Source: Zobellella taiwanensis (lineage in GTDB: Bacteria > Pseudomonadota > Gammaproteobacteria > Enterobacterales > Aeromonadaceae). From it: DNA of 64,000 bases. A program made the translations under genes and the position numbers. Of this stretch, positions 39,954 through 49,133 are shown in pieces. The notes under the pieces were generated by a model. The model did no database searches. It worked only from the letters and a program-made list of their open reading frames with translations, and had not been told where the DNA came from. Numbering within the stretch: the stretch's first letter is position 1; every line of letters begins with the position of its first letter. The stretch lies in assembly GCF_003012795.1 (NCBI RefSeq), contig NZ_PXYH01000003.1:171738-235737 (forward strand), given 5' to 3'.

Positions 39954-40892
39954 ATGTCTGTGATTTATTGCCTGGGTGATGGTGTGATGGACTTGCTGCC
40001 GGCCGAAGGCGGCCAGTTGCTGCCCTGTGTGGGTGGAGCACCGGCCAACGTGGCCGTGGGCATCCGCCGGCTGGGCGGGGCCTCCGCCTTCGTCGGCCGT
40101 CTGGGCCAGGATCCCTTCGGCGACATGATCATCGACACCCTGGCACGGGAGGGCGTCGCCACCTCCTGGGTACGGCAGGATGCGCGGCTGCCCACCAGCT
40201 CCACCCTGGTGGCGCTGGATGCCCGCGGCGAGCGCAGCTTCTTCTTCCTGGCCCAGCAGTCGGCGGATCAACTGCTGGCGCCGGCCGACCTGCCCGAGTT
40301 CAAGGCCGGCGACTGGCTGCACCTCTGCTCCCTGGCGCTGACCGCCGAGCCGGCGCGGGGCACCACCCTGATGGCGGTGCGCCGTATCCGTCAGGCCGGC
40401 GGCTTTGTCAGCTTCGATGCCAATATCCGCCTGAGCCGCTGGCCGGATGAAGCCAGCCTCAAGGCCTCGCTGGAACGCATTATTCCGGAAGTGGACCTGC
40501 TCAAGCTGTCCGGCGAGGAAGCCGAACTGCTCACCGGCCACGCCGATCCCAACCTGGCCATGACGGCCCTGGAAAACGAATACCGGTTGCCTTTTGTGCT
40601 TATTTCCCTGGGCGCAGAAGGTGTACTGGCCTCCCTCAAGGGGGAGCGACTGTGGCAGCCCGCCTTCGCGGTGGAAGCTGTCGACACCACGGGGGCGGGA
40701 GATGCCTTTATGGCCGGCCTGCTGGCGGGCCTGGCCACCTACCCCCAAGCCGATAAGGCGCAATTTGCCACCGTACTGACCCAGGCCCAGGCCTGTGGCG
40801 CCCAGTGTTGCCTACGACTGGGTGCCATGGCGGCCCTGCCGGACACGGCGGCGATGGAAGCCTTTATCGCCCACAACCTCACTCCCGTTTAA
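39954..40892 (+). CDS. scrK: Fructokinase ScrK (PfkB family)
   Basis: Phosphorylates the fructose released from sucrose-6-phosphate. 312 residues, PfkB family: YCLGDGVMDLLP at the start, the substrate motif CVGGAPANVAVGIRRLGG, and the C-terminal signature VDTTGAGDAFMAGLL with the catalytic Asp in GAGD. Start at 39954 preferred over the ATG at 39951 because GGAG is then 6 bp upstream. First gene of the plus-strand scr cluster behind two operators. Confidence 0.92.
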   Translation: MSVIYCLGDGVMDLLPAEGGQLLPCVGGAPANVAVGIRRLGGASAFVGRLGQDPFGDMIIDTLAREGVATSWVRQDARLPTSSTLVALDARGERSFFFLAQQSADQLLAPADLPEFKAGDWLHLCSLALTAEPARGTTLMAVRRIRQAGGFVSFDANIRLSRWPDEASLKASLERIIPEVDLLKLSGEEAELLTGHADPNLAMTALENEYRLPFVLISLGAEGVLASLKGERLWQPAFAVEAVDTTGAGDAFMAGLLAGLATYPQADKAQFATVLTQAQACGAQCCLRLGAMAALPDTAAMEAFIAHNLTPV

Positions 40893-40907
40893 TTGCAGGA
40901 GAAGAAA

Positions 40908-42029
40908 ATGACAAGGAAAGCATTACTGTTGGGTTTACTGGTGGCAGGGACCGCGGCCACCGCCAATGCCGAAGTGACCTGGGAAGGCAACAAGGGCCGC
41001 CTGAGCTTGGGCGGCGATGTGGAATTCGACATCAACGTCGCCAACAAGCAGGAAGACAGCAACCTCTACCGCAACGACGGCCGTGACGACCGCTGGGATC
41101 AGACCGGCCGGCTGCTGCTCGACATCTCCGGGGAGCGGGTCGCCGACTCCGGCGCCTATGCCAAGTTCAAGGCCCAGCCCACCCTGGGCAGCAGCGGCGG
41201 TGTGGGCTCGGATGACGCCTGGTTTGCCTTCGGCCGCAGCGACGTGGGCGAGATGAAGATCGGCCGCTTCGAAGCGCTGGACTTGTTCCCCCTGGGCCAG
41301 GACGTGTTCGTGGAGCACTCCGGCGATACCTCCTCCGGCCTTTACACCGACGGCTCCGCCTACCTGTACATGGCCAAGGAAGCCCGCGGCCGCGCCGGCG
41401 ACGCCGGTCACGTCATGGTCAGCCGCCAGCTGGGCGATGTTTACCTGGAGCTGGCCACCCTGTTCGGCGATCGCAGCGACCTGTTCAACGTGGTCGACGG
41501 CGCCCGCCGTTACCACGGCCATGAACTGACCAAGGAGAAGGACTCCATCGTGGTGCGGCCGGCGCTGCGCTGGCAGGCCGGCGACTTCAGCTGGGCGCTG
41601 GGCGCCGAGCACAACCTGGTGGAAGACGCCATCATCGACGCCGAAGGCCGCAAGGTGGCCCGCCGCACCGGTTACGGCACCACCTTCGGTTGGCAGTCCG
41701 GCCTGATCAAGGCCAACCTCAACGCCGCCTATCTGGATGCGCTGAACGAAGAGAACCTGACCCTGGGCGCCAACGTGCTGTTCGACAAGTTCGGCCTGGG
41801 CTATATCTACGGCCGCAACAAGATAGACGAGGCCGCCGCCGGCTACGAGTACCTCGAAGGCACCCAGAAGAGCAACACCGTCTATACCTCCTACCGGTTC
41901 GACAACGTGCTGGATCTGGACAACTTCGGCATCCTGCTCGGCGCCTACTGGTCCGACTTTGATGTGGAAGAGTCCACCGTCGCCACCGACCGCTACGGAG
42001 CCCGGGTGCGCTTTAAGTACGTGTTCTAA
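40908..42029 (+). CDS. Outer-membrane porin of the sucrose cluster
   Basis: 373 residues with signal peptide MTRKALLLGLLVAGTAATANA, then alternating beta-strands with many Gly/Asp turns and a C-terminal phenylalanine (RVRFKYVF), the classic barrel end. It lies between scrK and scrA, so it probably lets sucrose through the outer membrane. It does not look like ScrY: no N-terminal coiled coil and shorter. Starts 15 bp after scrK with CAGGAGAAG upstream. Confidence 0.8.
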   Translation: MTRKALLLGLLVAGTAATANAEVTWEGNKGRLSLGGDVEFDINVANKQEDSNLYRNDGRDDRWDQTGRLLLDISGERVADSGAYAKFKAQPTLGSSGGVGSDDAWFAFGRSDVGEMKIGRFEALDLFPLGQDVFVEHSGDTSSGLYTDGSAYLYMAKEARGRAGDAGHVMVSRQLGDVYLELATLFGDRSDLFNVVDGARRYHGHELTKEKDSIVVRPALRWQAGDFSWALGAEHNLVEDAIIDAEGRKVARRTGYGTTFGWQSGLIKANLNAAYLDALNEENLTLGANVLFDKFGLGYIYGRNKIDEAAAGYEYLEGTQKSNTVYTSYRFDNVLDLDNFGILLGAYWSDFDVEESTVATDRYGARVRFKYVF

Positions 42030-42034
42030 TCTTT

Positions 42035-42057
42035 ATGGGGACGGCGATCGTCCCCAT
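42035..42057 (+). terminator. Hairpin between porin and scrA
   Basis: Perfect 9-bp stem ATGGGGACG / CGTCCCCAT with loop GCGAT, followed after CCTTG by five T residues. Placed directly after the porin stop; it may lower read-through into scrA so that porin is made in excess. Confidence 0.65.
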
Positions 42058-42086
42058 CCTTGTTTTTGTAATGGGAACTCGCTGTT

Positions 42087-43451
42087 ATGAATATTGAAGC
42101 CATTGCCAAAGGACTGCTGCCATTGCTGGGCGGTAAGGAAAACCTCGTCAGTGCCGCCCATTGCGCCACCCGGCTGCGGCTGGTGCTGAGCGACGACAGC
42201 CTGGTCGACAAGGGCGCCATCCAGGAGCTGGAGGGGGTGAAGGGCTGCTTCGCCAACGCCGGCCAGCTGCAGGTGATCTTTGGCACTGGCCTGGTCAACA
42301 AGGTGTACGCGGAGTTCACCAAGGTCGCCGGCCTGGGTGAAACCAGCAAGGCGGAGCTGGTGGACGCGGCCGCCGCCAAACTCAATCCGGCCCAGCGCCT
42401 GGCCCGGACCCTGTCCAATATTTTCGTGCCCATCATCCCGGCCATCGTCTCCGCCGGTTTGCTGATGGGCCTGCTCGGCATGGTGCGCTCCTACGGCTGG
42501 GTGTCCCCCGACAGCGCCCTGTTCATCATGCTCGACATGTTCAGCTCGGCCGCCTTTATCATACTGCCGGTGCTGATCGGCTTTACCGCCGCCCGCGAGT
42601 TCGGCGGCAACCCCTACCTGGGCGCCACCCTGGGCGGCATCCTCACCCATCCGGCCCTGACCAACGCCTGGACCGTGGCCGACGGCTTCAAGACCATGGA
42701 ATTCATGGGGTTGGAAGTGGGCATGGTCGGCTACCAGGGCACCGTGTTTCCCATGCTGCTGGCGGTGTGGGTGATGAGCCAGGTGGAAAAACGCCTGCGC
42801 AAGGTGGTGCCCAACGCCCTGGATCTGATCGTCACCCCCTTCCTCACCCTGCTGATCGCCGGCTTCGTGGCCCTGCTGTTTGTGGGGCCCCTCGGCCGCG
42901 GCCTGGGTGACGGCATCTCGCTCGTGCTCAGCACCCTCTATGATCACGCCGGCTGGCTGGCGGGCCTGGTGTTCGGCGGCACCTATTCGGCCATCGTGAT
43001 CACCGGCATCCACCACAGCTTCCACGCCATCGAAACCGGGCTGCTGACCAACCCGGCCATCGCCGTCAACTTCCTGCTGCCGATCTGGGCCATGTCCAAC
43101 GTGGCTCAGGGCGGCGCCTGCCTGGCGGTGTATTTCAAGACCAAGGACGCCAAGCTCAAGGCCATCACGGTGCCGGCCGGTGCCTCCTGCCTGCTGGGCA
43201 TCACCGAAGCGGCCATCTTCGGGGTCAACCTGCGCTACGGCAAGCCCTTCCTGGCCGGCCTGTTCGGCGGCGCCCTGGGCGGCGCCTACGTGGTGGCCTC
43301 CAAGGTGGGCATGACCGCCGTGGGCCTGACCGGCCTGCCGGGCCTGGCCATAGTGCAGCCAGCCTCGCTGCTGAACTACGGCATCGGCATGGTCATCGCC
43401 TTCGGCGCGGCCTTCACCGCCTCCACCCTGCTGAAGTACAAGCTGGACTGA
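42087..43451 (+). CDS. scrA: PTS sucrose transporter subunit IIBC
   Basis: Imports sucrose and phosphorylates it to sucrose-6-phosphate. 454 residues: N-terminal IIB domain with phospho-acceptor cysteine in SAAHCATRLRLVL (about residue 26), then the IIC membrane domain (about 110-450) with IVITGIHHSFHAIE, GITEAAIFGVNLRYGKPF. No IIA domain is fused, so a separate EIIA-Glc must supply phosphate. Belongs to the scr operon. Confidence 0.94.
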   Translation: MNIEAIAKGLLPLLGGKENLVSAAHCATRLRLVLSDDSLVDKGAIQELEGVKGCFANAGQLQVIFGTGLVNKVYAEFTKVAGLGETSKAELVDAAAAKLNPAQRLARTLSNIFVPIIPAIVSAGLLMGLLGMVRSYGWVSPDSALFIMLDMFSSAAFIILPVLIGFTAAREFGGNPYLGATLGGILTHPALTNAWTVADGFKTMEFMGLEVGMVGYQGTVFPMLLAVWVMSQVEKRLRKVVPNALDLIVTPFLTLLIAGFVALLFVGPLGRGLGDGISLVLSTLYDHAGWLAGLVFGGTYSAIVITGIHHSFHAIETGLLTNPAIAVNFLLPIWAMSNVAQGGACLAVYFKTKDAKLKAITVPAGASCLLGITEAAIFGVNLRYGKPFLAGLFGGALGGAYVVASKVGMTAVGLTGLPGLAIVQPASLLNYGIGMVIAFGAAFTASTLLKYKLD

Positions 43452-43531
43452 GAAAGTCGGGTGGCCGACAAGGTTTCGTGCCGGCTCTTCCCATAGTCCG
43501 TAGGCGCCCGTTTACGTGGCGCAAGGCGATA

Positions 43532-43558
43532 AACGGCGGGGCCTGCGGGCCCGCCGTT
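43532..43558 (+). terminator. Hairpin between scrA and scrB
   Basis: Stem AACGGCGGG / CCCGCCGTT around a GC-rich loop, in the 183-bp scrA-scrB gap. No T run follows directly (GCGTTT). It may be a partial terminator or an mRNA-processing hairpin. Confidence 0.45.
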
Positions 43559-43634
43559 GCGTTTCCCGGCAGCTAAAGCGCCGGCTACAGGAGCGAGGAG
43601 CGGGCTGGTCATCAAGTTGAGAGGAGATATGGCA

Positions 43635-45044
43635 ATGACCGAACAGCAGTGGCTGAACAGGCTGAGCGAGGCCTTGCTTGGGGGGCTGAACCGGGCCGAG
43701 GGGGATCCCCATCGGCCCGGTTGGCATATCGCCGCCCCGGTGGGCCTGCTCAACGATCCCAACGGCTTTATCCAGTTCGACGGCCGCTACCGGCTGTTCT
43801 ACCAATGGAACCCGCTGGCCTGCGCCCACGGCGCCAAGACCTGGGGCCAGCTGGTGTCGGACGACCTGGTGCACTGGCAACACCTGGGCCTGGCCTTGGC
43901 CCCCACCGAGGACTACGAGCGCAACGGCTGCTACTCCGGCTCGGCGGTGGACAACAACGGCGAGCTGACCCTGATCTACACCGGCAACGTCAAATACGAC
44001 CGGGAACGGCGCACCGCCTTCCAGTGCCTGGCGGTGGAGCGGGAATTCGGTGAGTTTGAAAAGCTGGGCCCGGTGCTGGATCTGCCCGAGGGCTATAGCG
44101 GCCATGTGCGGGACCCCAAGGTATGGTGGCACGACGGGCGCTGGTGGATGGTGCTGGCGGCCCAGAGCGAAGACGGCCAGGGCAAGGTGCTGCTCTACCG
44201 GAGCCCAGATCTGCACCACTGGCAGCAAACCGGGGTGCTGGCCGGCAGCGGTGAGGGGAATATCGGCGAGTTCGGCTATATGTGGGAATGCCCGGATCTG
44301 TTCGAACTCGGCGGACGCCAGGTGTTGATTTGCTGCCCCCAGGGCCTGCCGGCCGAGGCCGAGCGCTACCAGAACCTGTACCAGTGCGGCTGGCTGGCCG
44401 GCGAGCTGGACTGGCACAGCGGCCGCCTGGCCCACGGCGACTTCCACGAGCTGGATCTGGGCTTCGAATTCTATGCCCCGCAGACCACCCTGGACGACCA
44501 GGGCCGGCGCCTGCTGATCGGCTGGCTCGGCCTGCCCGACGACAACGAGCCGGCCCAGCCGACCCGGGACTATGGCTGGATGAACCAGCTCAGTTGCCCG
44601 CGGGTGTTGAGTTGGCGCCAGGGCCACCTGTACCAGAATCCGGTGCCCGAGCTGGCCGCCCTGCGCGGCGAGGTGCTCCGCTGGCAGGGACTGGCGGTGC
44701 AGGCGCCCCGGCTGCAGGGCGGCCGGGCCGAGCTGGAACTCGACGTCAGCGGCGAGGTGCGGATCTACCTGGGGCAGGCGGCGGTGCTGACGCTGAACGC
44801 CGACGGCCTGGAGCTCCGGCGGCTGAACTGGCGCAGCGGCGAATGGGAAAGCCGGCGCTGGCGCGGACAGGTGTCGGATCTGCGGCTGCTGCTCGACAGC
44901 TCCAGCATCGAACTCTTTATCAACGGCGGGGAGGCGACGATGTCGGCCCGTTATTTCCCGGGGGCCAATCCCGAGATCCGCTGGGGCGGGGCGGGAGAAA
45001 TCCGCTTTTGTTACTGGCCTCTGGGCTCGGCTTGGGTAGAATGA
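43635..45044 (+). CDS. scrB: Sucrose-6-phosphate hydrolase (GH32)
   Basis: Splits sucrose-6-phosphate into glucose-6-phosphate and fructose. 469 residues, GH32: WHIAAPVGLLNDPNGF with the nucleophile Asp in NDPNG, GHVRDPKVW with RDP, and MWECPDLFEL with the acid/base Glu of the EC motif; a C-terminal beta-sandwich follows. Start at 43635 gives an 8-bp spacing to GAGGAG; ATG 43629 is an alternative. Confidence 0.94.
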   Translation: MTEQQWLNRLSEALLGGLNRAEGDPHRPGWHIAAPVGLLNDPNGFIQFDGRYRLFYQWNPLACAHGAKTWGQLVSDDLVHWQHLGLALAPTEDYERNGCYSGSAVDNNGELTLIYTGNVKYDRERRTAFQCLAVEREFGEFEKLGPVLDLPEGYSGHVRDPKVWWHDGRWWMVLAAQSEDGQGKVLLYRSPDLHHWQQTGVLAGSGEGNIGEFGYMWECPDLFELGGRQVLICCPQGLPAEAERYQNLYQCGWLAGELDWHSGRLAHGDFHELDLGFEFYAPQTTLDDQGRRLLIGWLGLPDDNEPAQPTRDYGWMNQLSCPRVLSWRQGHLYQNPVPELAALRGEVLRWQGLAVQAPRLQGGRAELELDVSGEVRIYLGQAAVLTLNADGLELRRLNWRSGEWESRRWRGQVSDLRLLLDSSSIELFINGGEATMSARYFPGANPEIRWGGAGEIRFCYWPLGSAWVE

Positions 45045-45072
45045 CCGCAACAGCCGACATAACGACAAGCCC

Positions 45073-46089
45073 GTGGATAAAAAGAAACTGACCATCGCCC
45101 GGCTGGCGGAGCTGGCCGGCGTGTCCAAGGCCACCGCCAGCCTGGTGATGAACGGCAAGGCCGGCCAGTACCGCATTGCCGACGAAACCCGCGAACGGGT
45201 GATGGCGGTGGCCAGGCGCTACCAGTACCAGCCCAACCTCCATGCCCGCGCCCTGGGCTCCCGCCGCAGCCATACCCTGGGGCTGGTGATCCCCGATCTC
45301 ACCAACTTCGGCTTTGCCAGCATCGCCAAGTCGCTGGAATCCCGTTGCCGGCAGGCCGGGCTGCAACTGCTGATCGCCTGTTCCGACGACGATCCCGAAC
45401 TGGAACAACAGGTGGTGGCGGGGCTGGTCCAGCGCCAGGTGGACGCCCTGATCGTGGCCTCCAGCGCCAGCGACGACGCCGCCTATCGCCAGTTGACCGA
45501 GCGGCTGCCGGTGATCCAGCTCGATCGCCATATCGGCCAGTCGACCCTGCCGCTGGTGATCTCCGACGCCTGCCGGGCCACGGCGGAGCTGGTGCAGTCC
45601 ATGGCCCTGGGGCAGGAGGCGGTGTATTTCCTGGGCGGACAGCTGGCGCTGTCGCCCAGCCGCCACCGCCTGGCGGGCTACGAGCTGGGTCTGCAGCGGG
45701 CCGGGATCGAAGCCAGGCCGGAGTGGATCTGGATGGCGGACTATCGCCCGGTGTCGGGGTATTGCATGATGGAGCAGCTGCACCGGGAGCTGGGCCGGCT
45801 GCCCGGGGCCCTGTTTACCGCTTCCTTTACCCTGCTCGAGGGGGTGCTGCGCTACCTCAACGAGCATCATTTGCTGGCCGAGCCCATCCGGCTCGGCACC
45901 TTCGACGATCACGAGCTGCTCGACTGCCTGCCGATAGCGGTGGATGCGGTGGCCCAGGACTGCGAGGCCCTGGCGGGGGCGGCCTTCGAACTGTGCAGCC
46001 TGCTGTTGCAGGGGGAAACCCCGGTCCAGGCCGCCCACGTGGTGCCGACCAGGGTTCACTGGCGCAGCCGCGCTCAGCGCGAGGCGTAA
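45073..46089 (+). CDS. scrR: Sucrose operon repressor, LacI family
   Basis: 338 residues from a GTG start: N-terminal LacI helix-turn-helix LTIARLAELAGVSKATASLVMNG and hinge helix (NLHARALGS), then the periplasmic-binding-like sensor domain. Likely releases its operators on binding fructose or fructose-phosphate, as other ScrR do. The palindromes before scrK are the obvious targets. 28 bp after scrB; its last 16 bp overlap the convergent lipoprotein gene. Confidence 0.92.
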   Translation: MDKKKLTIARLAELAGVSKATASLVMNGKAGQYRIADETRERVMAVARRYQYQPNLHARALGSRRSHTLGLVIPDLTNFGFASIAKSLESRCRQAGLQLLIACSDDDPELEQQVVAGLVQRQVDALIVASSASDDAAYRQLTERLPVIQLDRHIGQSTLPLVISDACRATAELVQSMALGQEAVYFLGGQLALSPSRHRLAGYELGLQRAGIEARPEWIWMADYRPVSGYCMMEQLHRELGRLPGALFTASFTLLEGVLRYLNEHHLLAEPIRLGTFDDHELLDCLPIAVDAVAQDCEALAGAAFELCSLLLQGETPVQAAHVVPTRVHWRSRAQREA

Positions 46090-46484
46090 TCGCCGCTACG
46101 GGACAGGGAGGCGACCAGCAGCCGGGCTTCGTCGACGGAGTGGAGCTGCTCGACCAGCACCTCGTCCTGCTGCCAGTCTACCCGGGTGCCGGTGGCGGCG
46201 TAGAGGTGCGCGTTAAGGGTGTCTGGGTTGAGGTCGGGATGCTGTTCGGCCCGGCCGCCGGGCAGGTAGATGGTGCCGTTGGAGAAATCGACGGCAAAGG
46301 CCACTACCCCGGGCACGATGAAAAACAGCAGGCCGATACCGTTGGCAATGGCCACTACGGGGTCGATACGGCCGCTGATCTGGCCCTTGCGCTCGGGGTA
46401 GAAGACGGTGCCGCAGGCGGCCAGCTGGGTGGTGATGACGCCGGCCAGTACCAGGGCCAGCGATTTTTTCCGGAATCCTGCCAT
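46074..46484 (-). CDS. Small conserved lipoprotein of unknown function
   Basis: 136 residues: signal peptide with lipobox LAAC (MAGFRKKSLALVLAGVITTQLAAC), then GTVFYPERKGQ, a hydrophobic stretch (VVAIANGIGLLFFIVPGVVAFAVDF) that looks like one membrane helix, and FSNGTIYLP. Homologous lipoproteins exist in marine gammaproteobacteria and pseudomonads as far as I recall, without known role. Overlaps the end of scrR by 16 bp. Confidence 0.72.
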   Translation of the reverse strand: MAGFRKKSLALVLAGVITTQLAACGTVFYPERKGQISGRIDPVVAIANGIGLLFFIVPGVVAFAVDFSNGTIYLPGGRAEQHPDLNPDTLNAHLYAATGTRVDWQQDEVLVEQLHSVDEARLLVASLSRSGDYASR

Positions 46485-46593
46485 GATGTTGCCTCTGTGA
46501 GAATAAGGGAGGGTACAGCTGCATTTTATACGATAACGGTATTATCTGAATCCGTTTCGGCGGCGGTGTGACAGCGGCTGGCGCCGGGGAAAA

Positions 46594-46626
46594 CGCTAAC
46601 GTAAGGCGGACTACCTTACGTTAGCG
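46594..46626 (-). terminator. Intrinsic terminator, perfect 13-bp stem
   Basis: CGCTAACGTAAGG / CCTTACGTTAGCG with a 7-nt loop. Read on the minus strand it is followed by TTTTCC and lies 6 bp after the stop of the 70-residue protein, so it ends that transcript. Confidence 0.75.
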
Positions 46627-46631
46627 GACGT

Positions 46632-46844
46632 TTATGCCTTGAACAGCCGGTGGAAAGCCTCGGCATGCTCCTGGCTGGCCTGTTGTTTGTCGTCGAAGGC
46701 CTGGGTGACGGCCTCCAGGGAGCAGGCGTCTTCCCGGAACTGTTGTACCCGGTGATCGTAGCGCTCGCTGGCGGCTTTCAGTTTTGCCCGTTTTTCCTGC
46801 AGTTCGTCCCAGGCATCCTTGGTGGCTTCGCTGTATCTGGCCAT
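46632..46844 (-). CDS. Small coiled-coil protein of unknown function
   Basis: 70 residues, MARYSEATKDAWDELQEKRAKL onward, almost entirely charged helix with heptad-like spacing and one cysteine. No signal peptide or membrane helix. Start at 46844 with GAGGAC upstream; the longer reading frame further upstream is only translated repeat DNA. A strong terminator directly follows. Function unknown. Confidence 0.6.
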   Translation of the reverse strand: MARYSEATKDAWDELQEKRAKLKAASERYDHRVQQFREDACSLEAVTQAFDDKQQASQEHAEAFHRLFKA

Positions 46845-46903
46845 GGGGTCCTCCCGTGTGGTTGAGCCCCTAAAGTGTAGTACGGGACGCCGGGGAGGGG
46901 TGT

Positions 46904-47068
46904 TGCAAGAAGCCTTTGGCGCGCGGGCGCTCCGGGTGGTGGCATTGCAAGGAGCCTTTGGGGCGCGGGCGGCTCGCCCGCATGGGGTGTTGCGCCTGTG
47001 GTCTGGCGGTGGTGCCGGGCCCGGGGGTCCCGCTTCGCGGGAATGCAGGCGGGCCGCCTGCGCTCCGG
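46904..47068. repeat. Extragenic repeat element, copy B, with a tandem partial duplication
   Basis: Contains the block GGGGCGCGGGCGGCTCGCCC (from 46960) and GCAGGCGGGCCGCCTGCGCT (from 47045), the same pair seen near 37473 and 37567. The left part is doubled: TTGCAAGAAGCCTTTGG at about 46904 and TTGCAAGGAGCCTTTGG at about 46945. No gene is supported here; the open frames across it are products of the GC-rich repeat. Confidence 0.6.
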
Positions 47069-47116
47069 GTTGGGATGGTCCATTGAACGTGGCCAGACAG
47101 AGAAGGCCGGAAAGCA

Positions 47117-47142
47117 AAAAGCCCACCTTGCGGTGGGCTTTT
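47117..47142 (-). terminator. Terminator of the proline tRNA
   Basis: Perfect 11-bp stem AAAAGCCCACC / GGTGGGCTTTT, 4-nt loop, 10 bp past the CCA end of the tRNA on the minus strand, with the T run built into the stem. Confidence 0.85.
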
Positions 47143-47152
47143 CAGGATGATT

Positions 47153-47229
47153 TGGTCGGCGTGAGAGGATTTGAACCTCCGACCCCTGACACCCCATGAC
47201 AGTGCGCTACCAGGCTGCGCTACACGCCG
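47153..47229 (-). tRNA. tRNA-Pro (anticodon GGG)
   Basis: 77 nt including encoded CCA. Acceptor stem CGGCGTG / CACGCCG, D arm TAGCGCAGCCTGGTAGCGC, anticodon arm CTGTC-ATGGGGT-GTCAG (anticodon GGG, with the same internal U-U pair as E. coli proL), T arm GGAGGTTCAAATCCTC. A tRNA of this type can serve as an integration site, but no integrase is next to it. Confidence 0.93.
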
Positions 47230-47329
47230 AAATCGTCGTTGTGTCGACGGGGACGGATTCTAGGGAAGTGGCCGGAGGCTGTCAACACCCGTGCCGGCCA
47301 CTGTGGTGCGTTTGCCTGCTATTTACGCA

Positions 47330-48676
47330 CTAGCGGGTAAATTGCATCCGCTGGCCGAAGGCCTGCTCGCTGACCACACCGTTCTGGTAGGCGATGTGGC
47401 CGTTGACCAGGGTGGTGTCGACCCGGCTCTTCAGGGTGGTGCCCTCGAGCGGCGACCAGCCGCAGTGGTAGAGCAGGTTGTCCTTGCTGACCGCCATGCG
47501 GTCGTTGAGGTCGAACAGCACCAGATCGGCGAAATAGCCTTCGCGGATATAGCCCCTGTCTTTTATCTGATAGCGCTCGGCCACCGCGTGGGAGGTTTTG
47601 CGCACTATGGTCTCCAGGCTGAAGATGCCCTTGTGGTAGAACTCCATCAGCATCGGCAGGGCGTGCTGGCACAGGGGCAGGCCCGAGGGCGCGCCGAAGT
47701 AGGAGTTTTGCTTGTCGACCCAGGTGTGGGGCGCGTGGTCGGTGGCGATGATGTCGATGATGTCCTGGTTGACCGCGTCGATCAGCGCCTGCTGGTCGGC
47801 GGCGGTCTTGATCGCCGGGTTGCACTTGATCTGGGCGCCCAGGCGCTCGTAGTCGGCCTCGTTGTAGAACAGATGGTGCACGCACACTTCGGCGGTGATG
47901 TTCTTGTCCTTCAGCTCGGCCAGGGAGTGGCTGGCGGTGAAGTGGCTCATCTCCCGGGCGGTGGTGAGGTGCAGCACGTGCAGCTTGGACTGGTAGCGCT
48001 TGGCCAGGCTCACCGCCAGGGAAGAGGACAGGTAGCAGGCCTCGGCGCTGCGGATATGGCCGTGCTCGCCAAAGGGCACGGCGTCGCCGTACTTGGCCCG
48101 GGCCAGCTCTTCGTTGCGCTTGATGGTGGGCGAGTCTTCGCAGTGGGTGGCGATCAGCACCGGACTGTCGCGGAAGATGCCGGCCAGGGCGGCTTCGCTG
48201 TCGACCAGCATATTGCCGGTGGAAGCGCCCATGAACACCTTGACGCCGCAGGTCTGGTTGGGCTGCAGGCGCTGGATTTGCTCCAGGTTGTCGTTGGTGC
48301 CGCCCAGGTAGAAGCTGTAGTTGCCGGCGGCCCGGCCCTCGGCCAGCTTGAACTTGGCTTCCAGCGCCTCCAGGGTGGTGGTTTGCGGATTGACGTTGGG
48401 CATGTCCATAAAGCTGGTGGTGCCCCCGGCCACGGCGGCGCGGGATTCCGACGCTATGTTGCCCTTGTCGGGCATGCCGGGTTCGCGAAAATGTACCTGA
48501 TCGTCGATCATGCCCGGCAGCAGGTGCTTGCCGGCGGCGTCCAGCACCCGGGCGTCGGCGGGGGCGGACAGGCCGAAGCCAATCTGCTCGATGCGCTCGC
48601 CCGCGATCAGCACATCCTGCACCTGGACACGGCCTTCGTTGACCAGGGTTGCGTTTTTAATCAATAGTTTATTCAT
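47330..48676 (-). CDS. Dihydroorotase-like cyclic amidohydrolase
   Basis: 448 residues of the amidohydrolase superfamily. Seen: metal motif [15 protein letters not shown] (DxH), likely carbamylated lysine in [13 protein letters not shown], histidines in ATHCEDS and LHVLHLTTA, and the catalytic DHAPH in [14 protein letters not shown]. The REPG and DHAPH blocks indicate dihydroorotase (carbamoyl-aspartate to dihydroorotate, pyrimidine synthesis) rather than hydantoinase. It differs from the 348-residue E. coli PyrC type. Divergent from hinT. Confidence 0.8.
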   Translation of the reverse strand: MNKLLIKNATLVNEGRVQVQDVLIAGERIEQIGFGLSAPADARVLDAAGKHLLPGMIDDQVHFREPGMPDKGNIASESRAAVAGGTTSFMDMPNVNPQTTTLEALEAKFKLAEGRAAGNYSFYLGGTNDNLEQIQRLQPNQTCGVKVFMGASTGNMLVDSEAALAGIFRDSPVLIATHCEDSPTIKRNEELARAKYGDAVPFGEHGHIRSAEACYLSSSLAVSLAKRYQSKLHVLHLTTAREMSHFTASHSLAELKDKNITAEVCVHHLFYNEADYERLGAQIKCNPAIKTAADQQALIDAVNQDIIDIIATDHAPHTWVDKQNSYFGAPSGLPLCQHALPMLMEFYHKGIFSLETIVRKTSHAVAERYQIKDRGYIREGYFADLVLFDLNDRMAVSKDNLLYHCGWSPLEGTTLKSRVDTTLVNGHIAYQNGVVSEQAFGQRMQFTR

Positions 48677-48772
48677 TGTGACTTCATTCCTTTGGCGGCT
48701 AACAAGGCTATAATAGCGAATCTTGTCCGGGGCCGACAGGCGACCCGGCGATTTACCTCAAGGAGACAGGCC

Positions 48773-49123
48773 ATGGCAGAAGAGACCATTTTCAGCAAAA
48801 TCATCCGCAAGGAAATTCCCGCCGATATCCTGTACCAGGACGAACTGGTCACCGCCTTTCGCGACATCTCTCCCAAGGCGCCCACCCATATCCTGATCGT
48901 GCCCAACGTGCTGATCCCCACTGTCAACGAGGTGGAAGCCGAACACGAGCAGGCCCTGGGCCGGCTGTTCACCGTAGCGCGCAAGCTGGCTGCCGACGCG
49001 GGCATCGCCGAGGACGGCTACCGCCTGATCATGAACTGCAACCGCCACGGTGGCCAGGAGGTGTACCACATCCACCTGCACCTGCTGGGCGGCCAGCCGC
49101 TCGGACCCCTGCTGGCCCACTGA
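48773..49123 (+). CDS. hinT: HIT-family purine nucleoside phosphoramidase
   Basis: 116 residues. The histidine triad is seen as [10 protein letters not shown] near the C-terminus, plus [15 protein letters not shown] at the start. Hydrolyses adenosine phosphoramidates. AAGGAG upstream of ATG. First of hinT-lpoB-thiK-nagZ, the same order as in enterobacteria apart from small missing genes. Confidence 0.95.
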   Translation: MAEETIFSKIIRKEIPADILYQDELVTAFRDISPKAPTHILIVPNVLIPTVNEVEAEHEQALGRLFTVARKLAADAGIAEDGYRLIMNCNRHGGQEVYHIHLHLLGGQPLGPLLAH

Positions 49124-49133
49124 GGAAACCGCG

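Noticed and set aside
46845..47126. N-terminal extension of the 70-residue protein up to 47126
   Set aside because: It translates the GC-rich repeat element; the ATG at 46844 starts the real protein-like sequence.
47153..47229. tRNA-Pro as an attachment site of a genomic island
   Set aside because: No integrase or direct repeat of the tRNA end nearby; flanking genes look like core chromosome.
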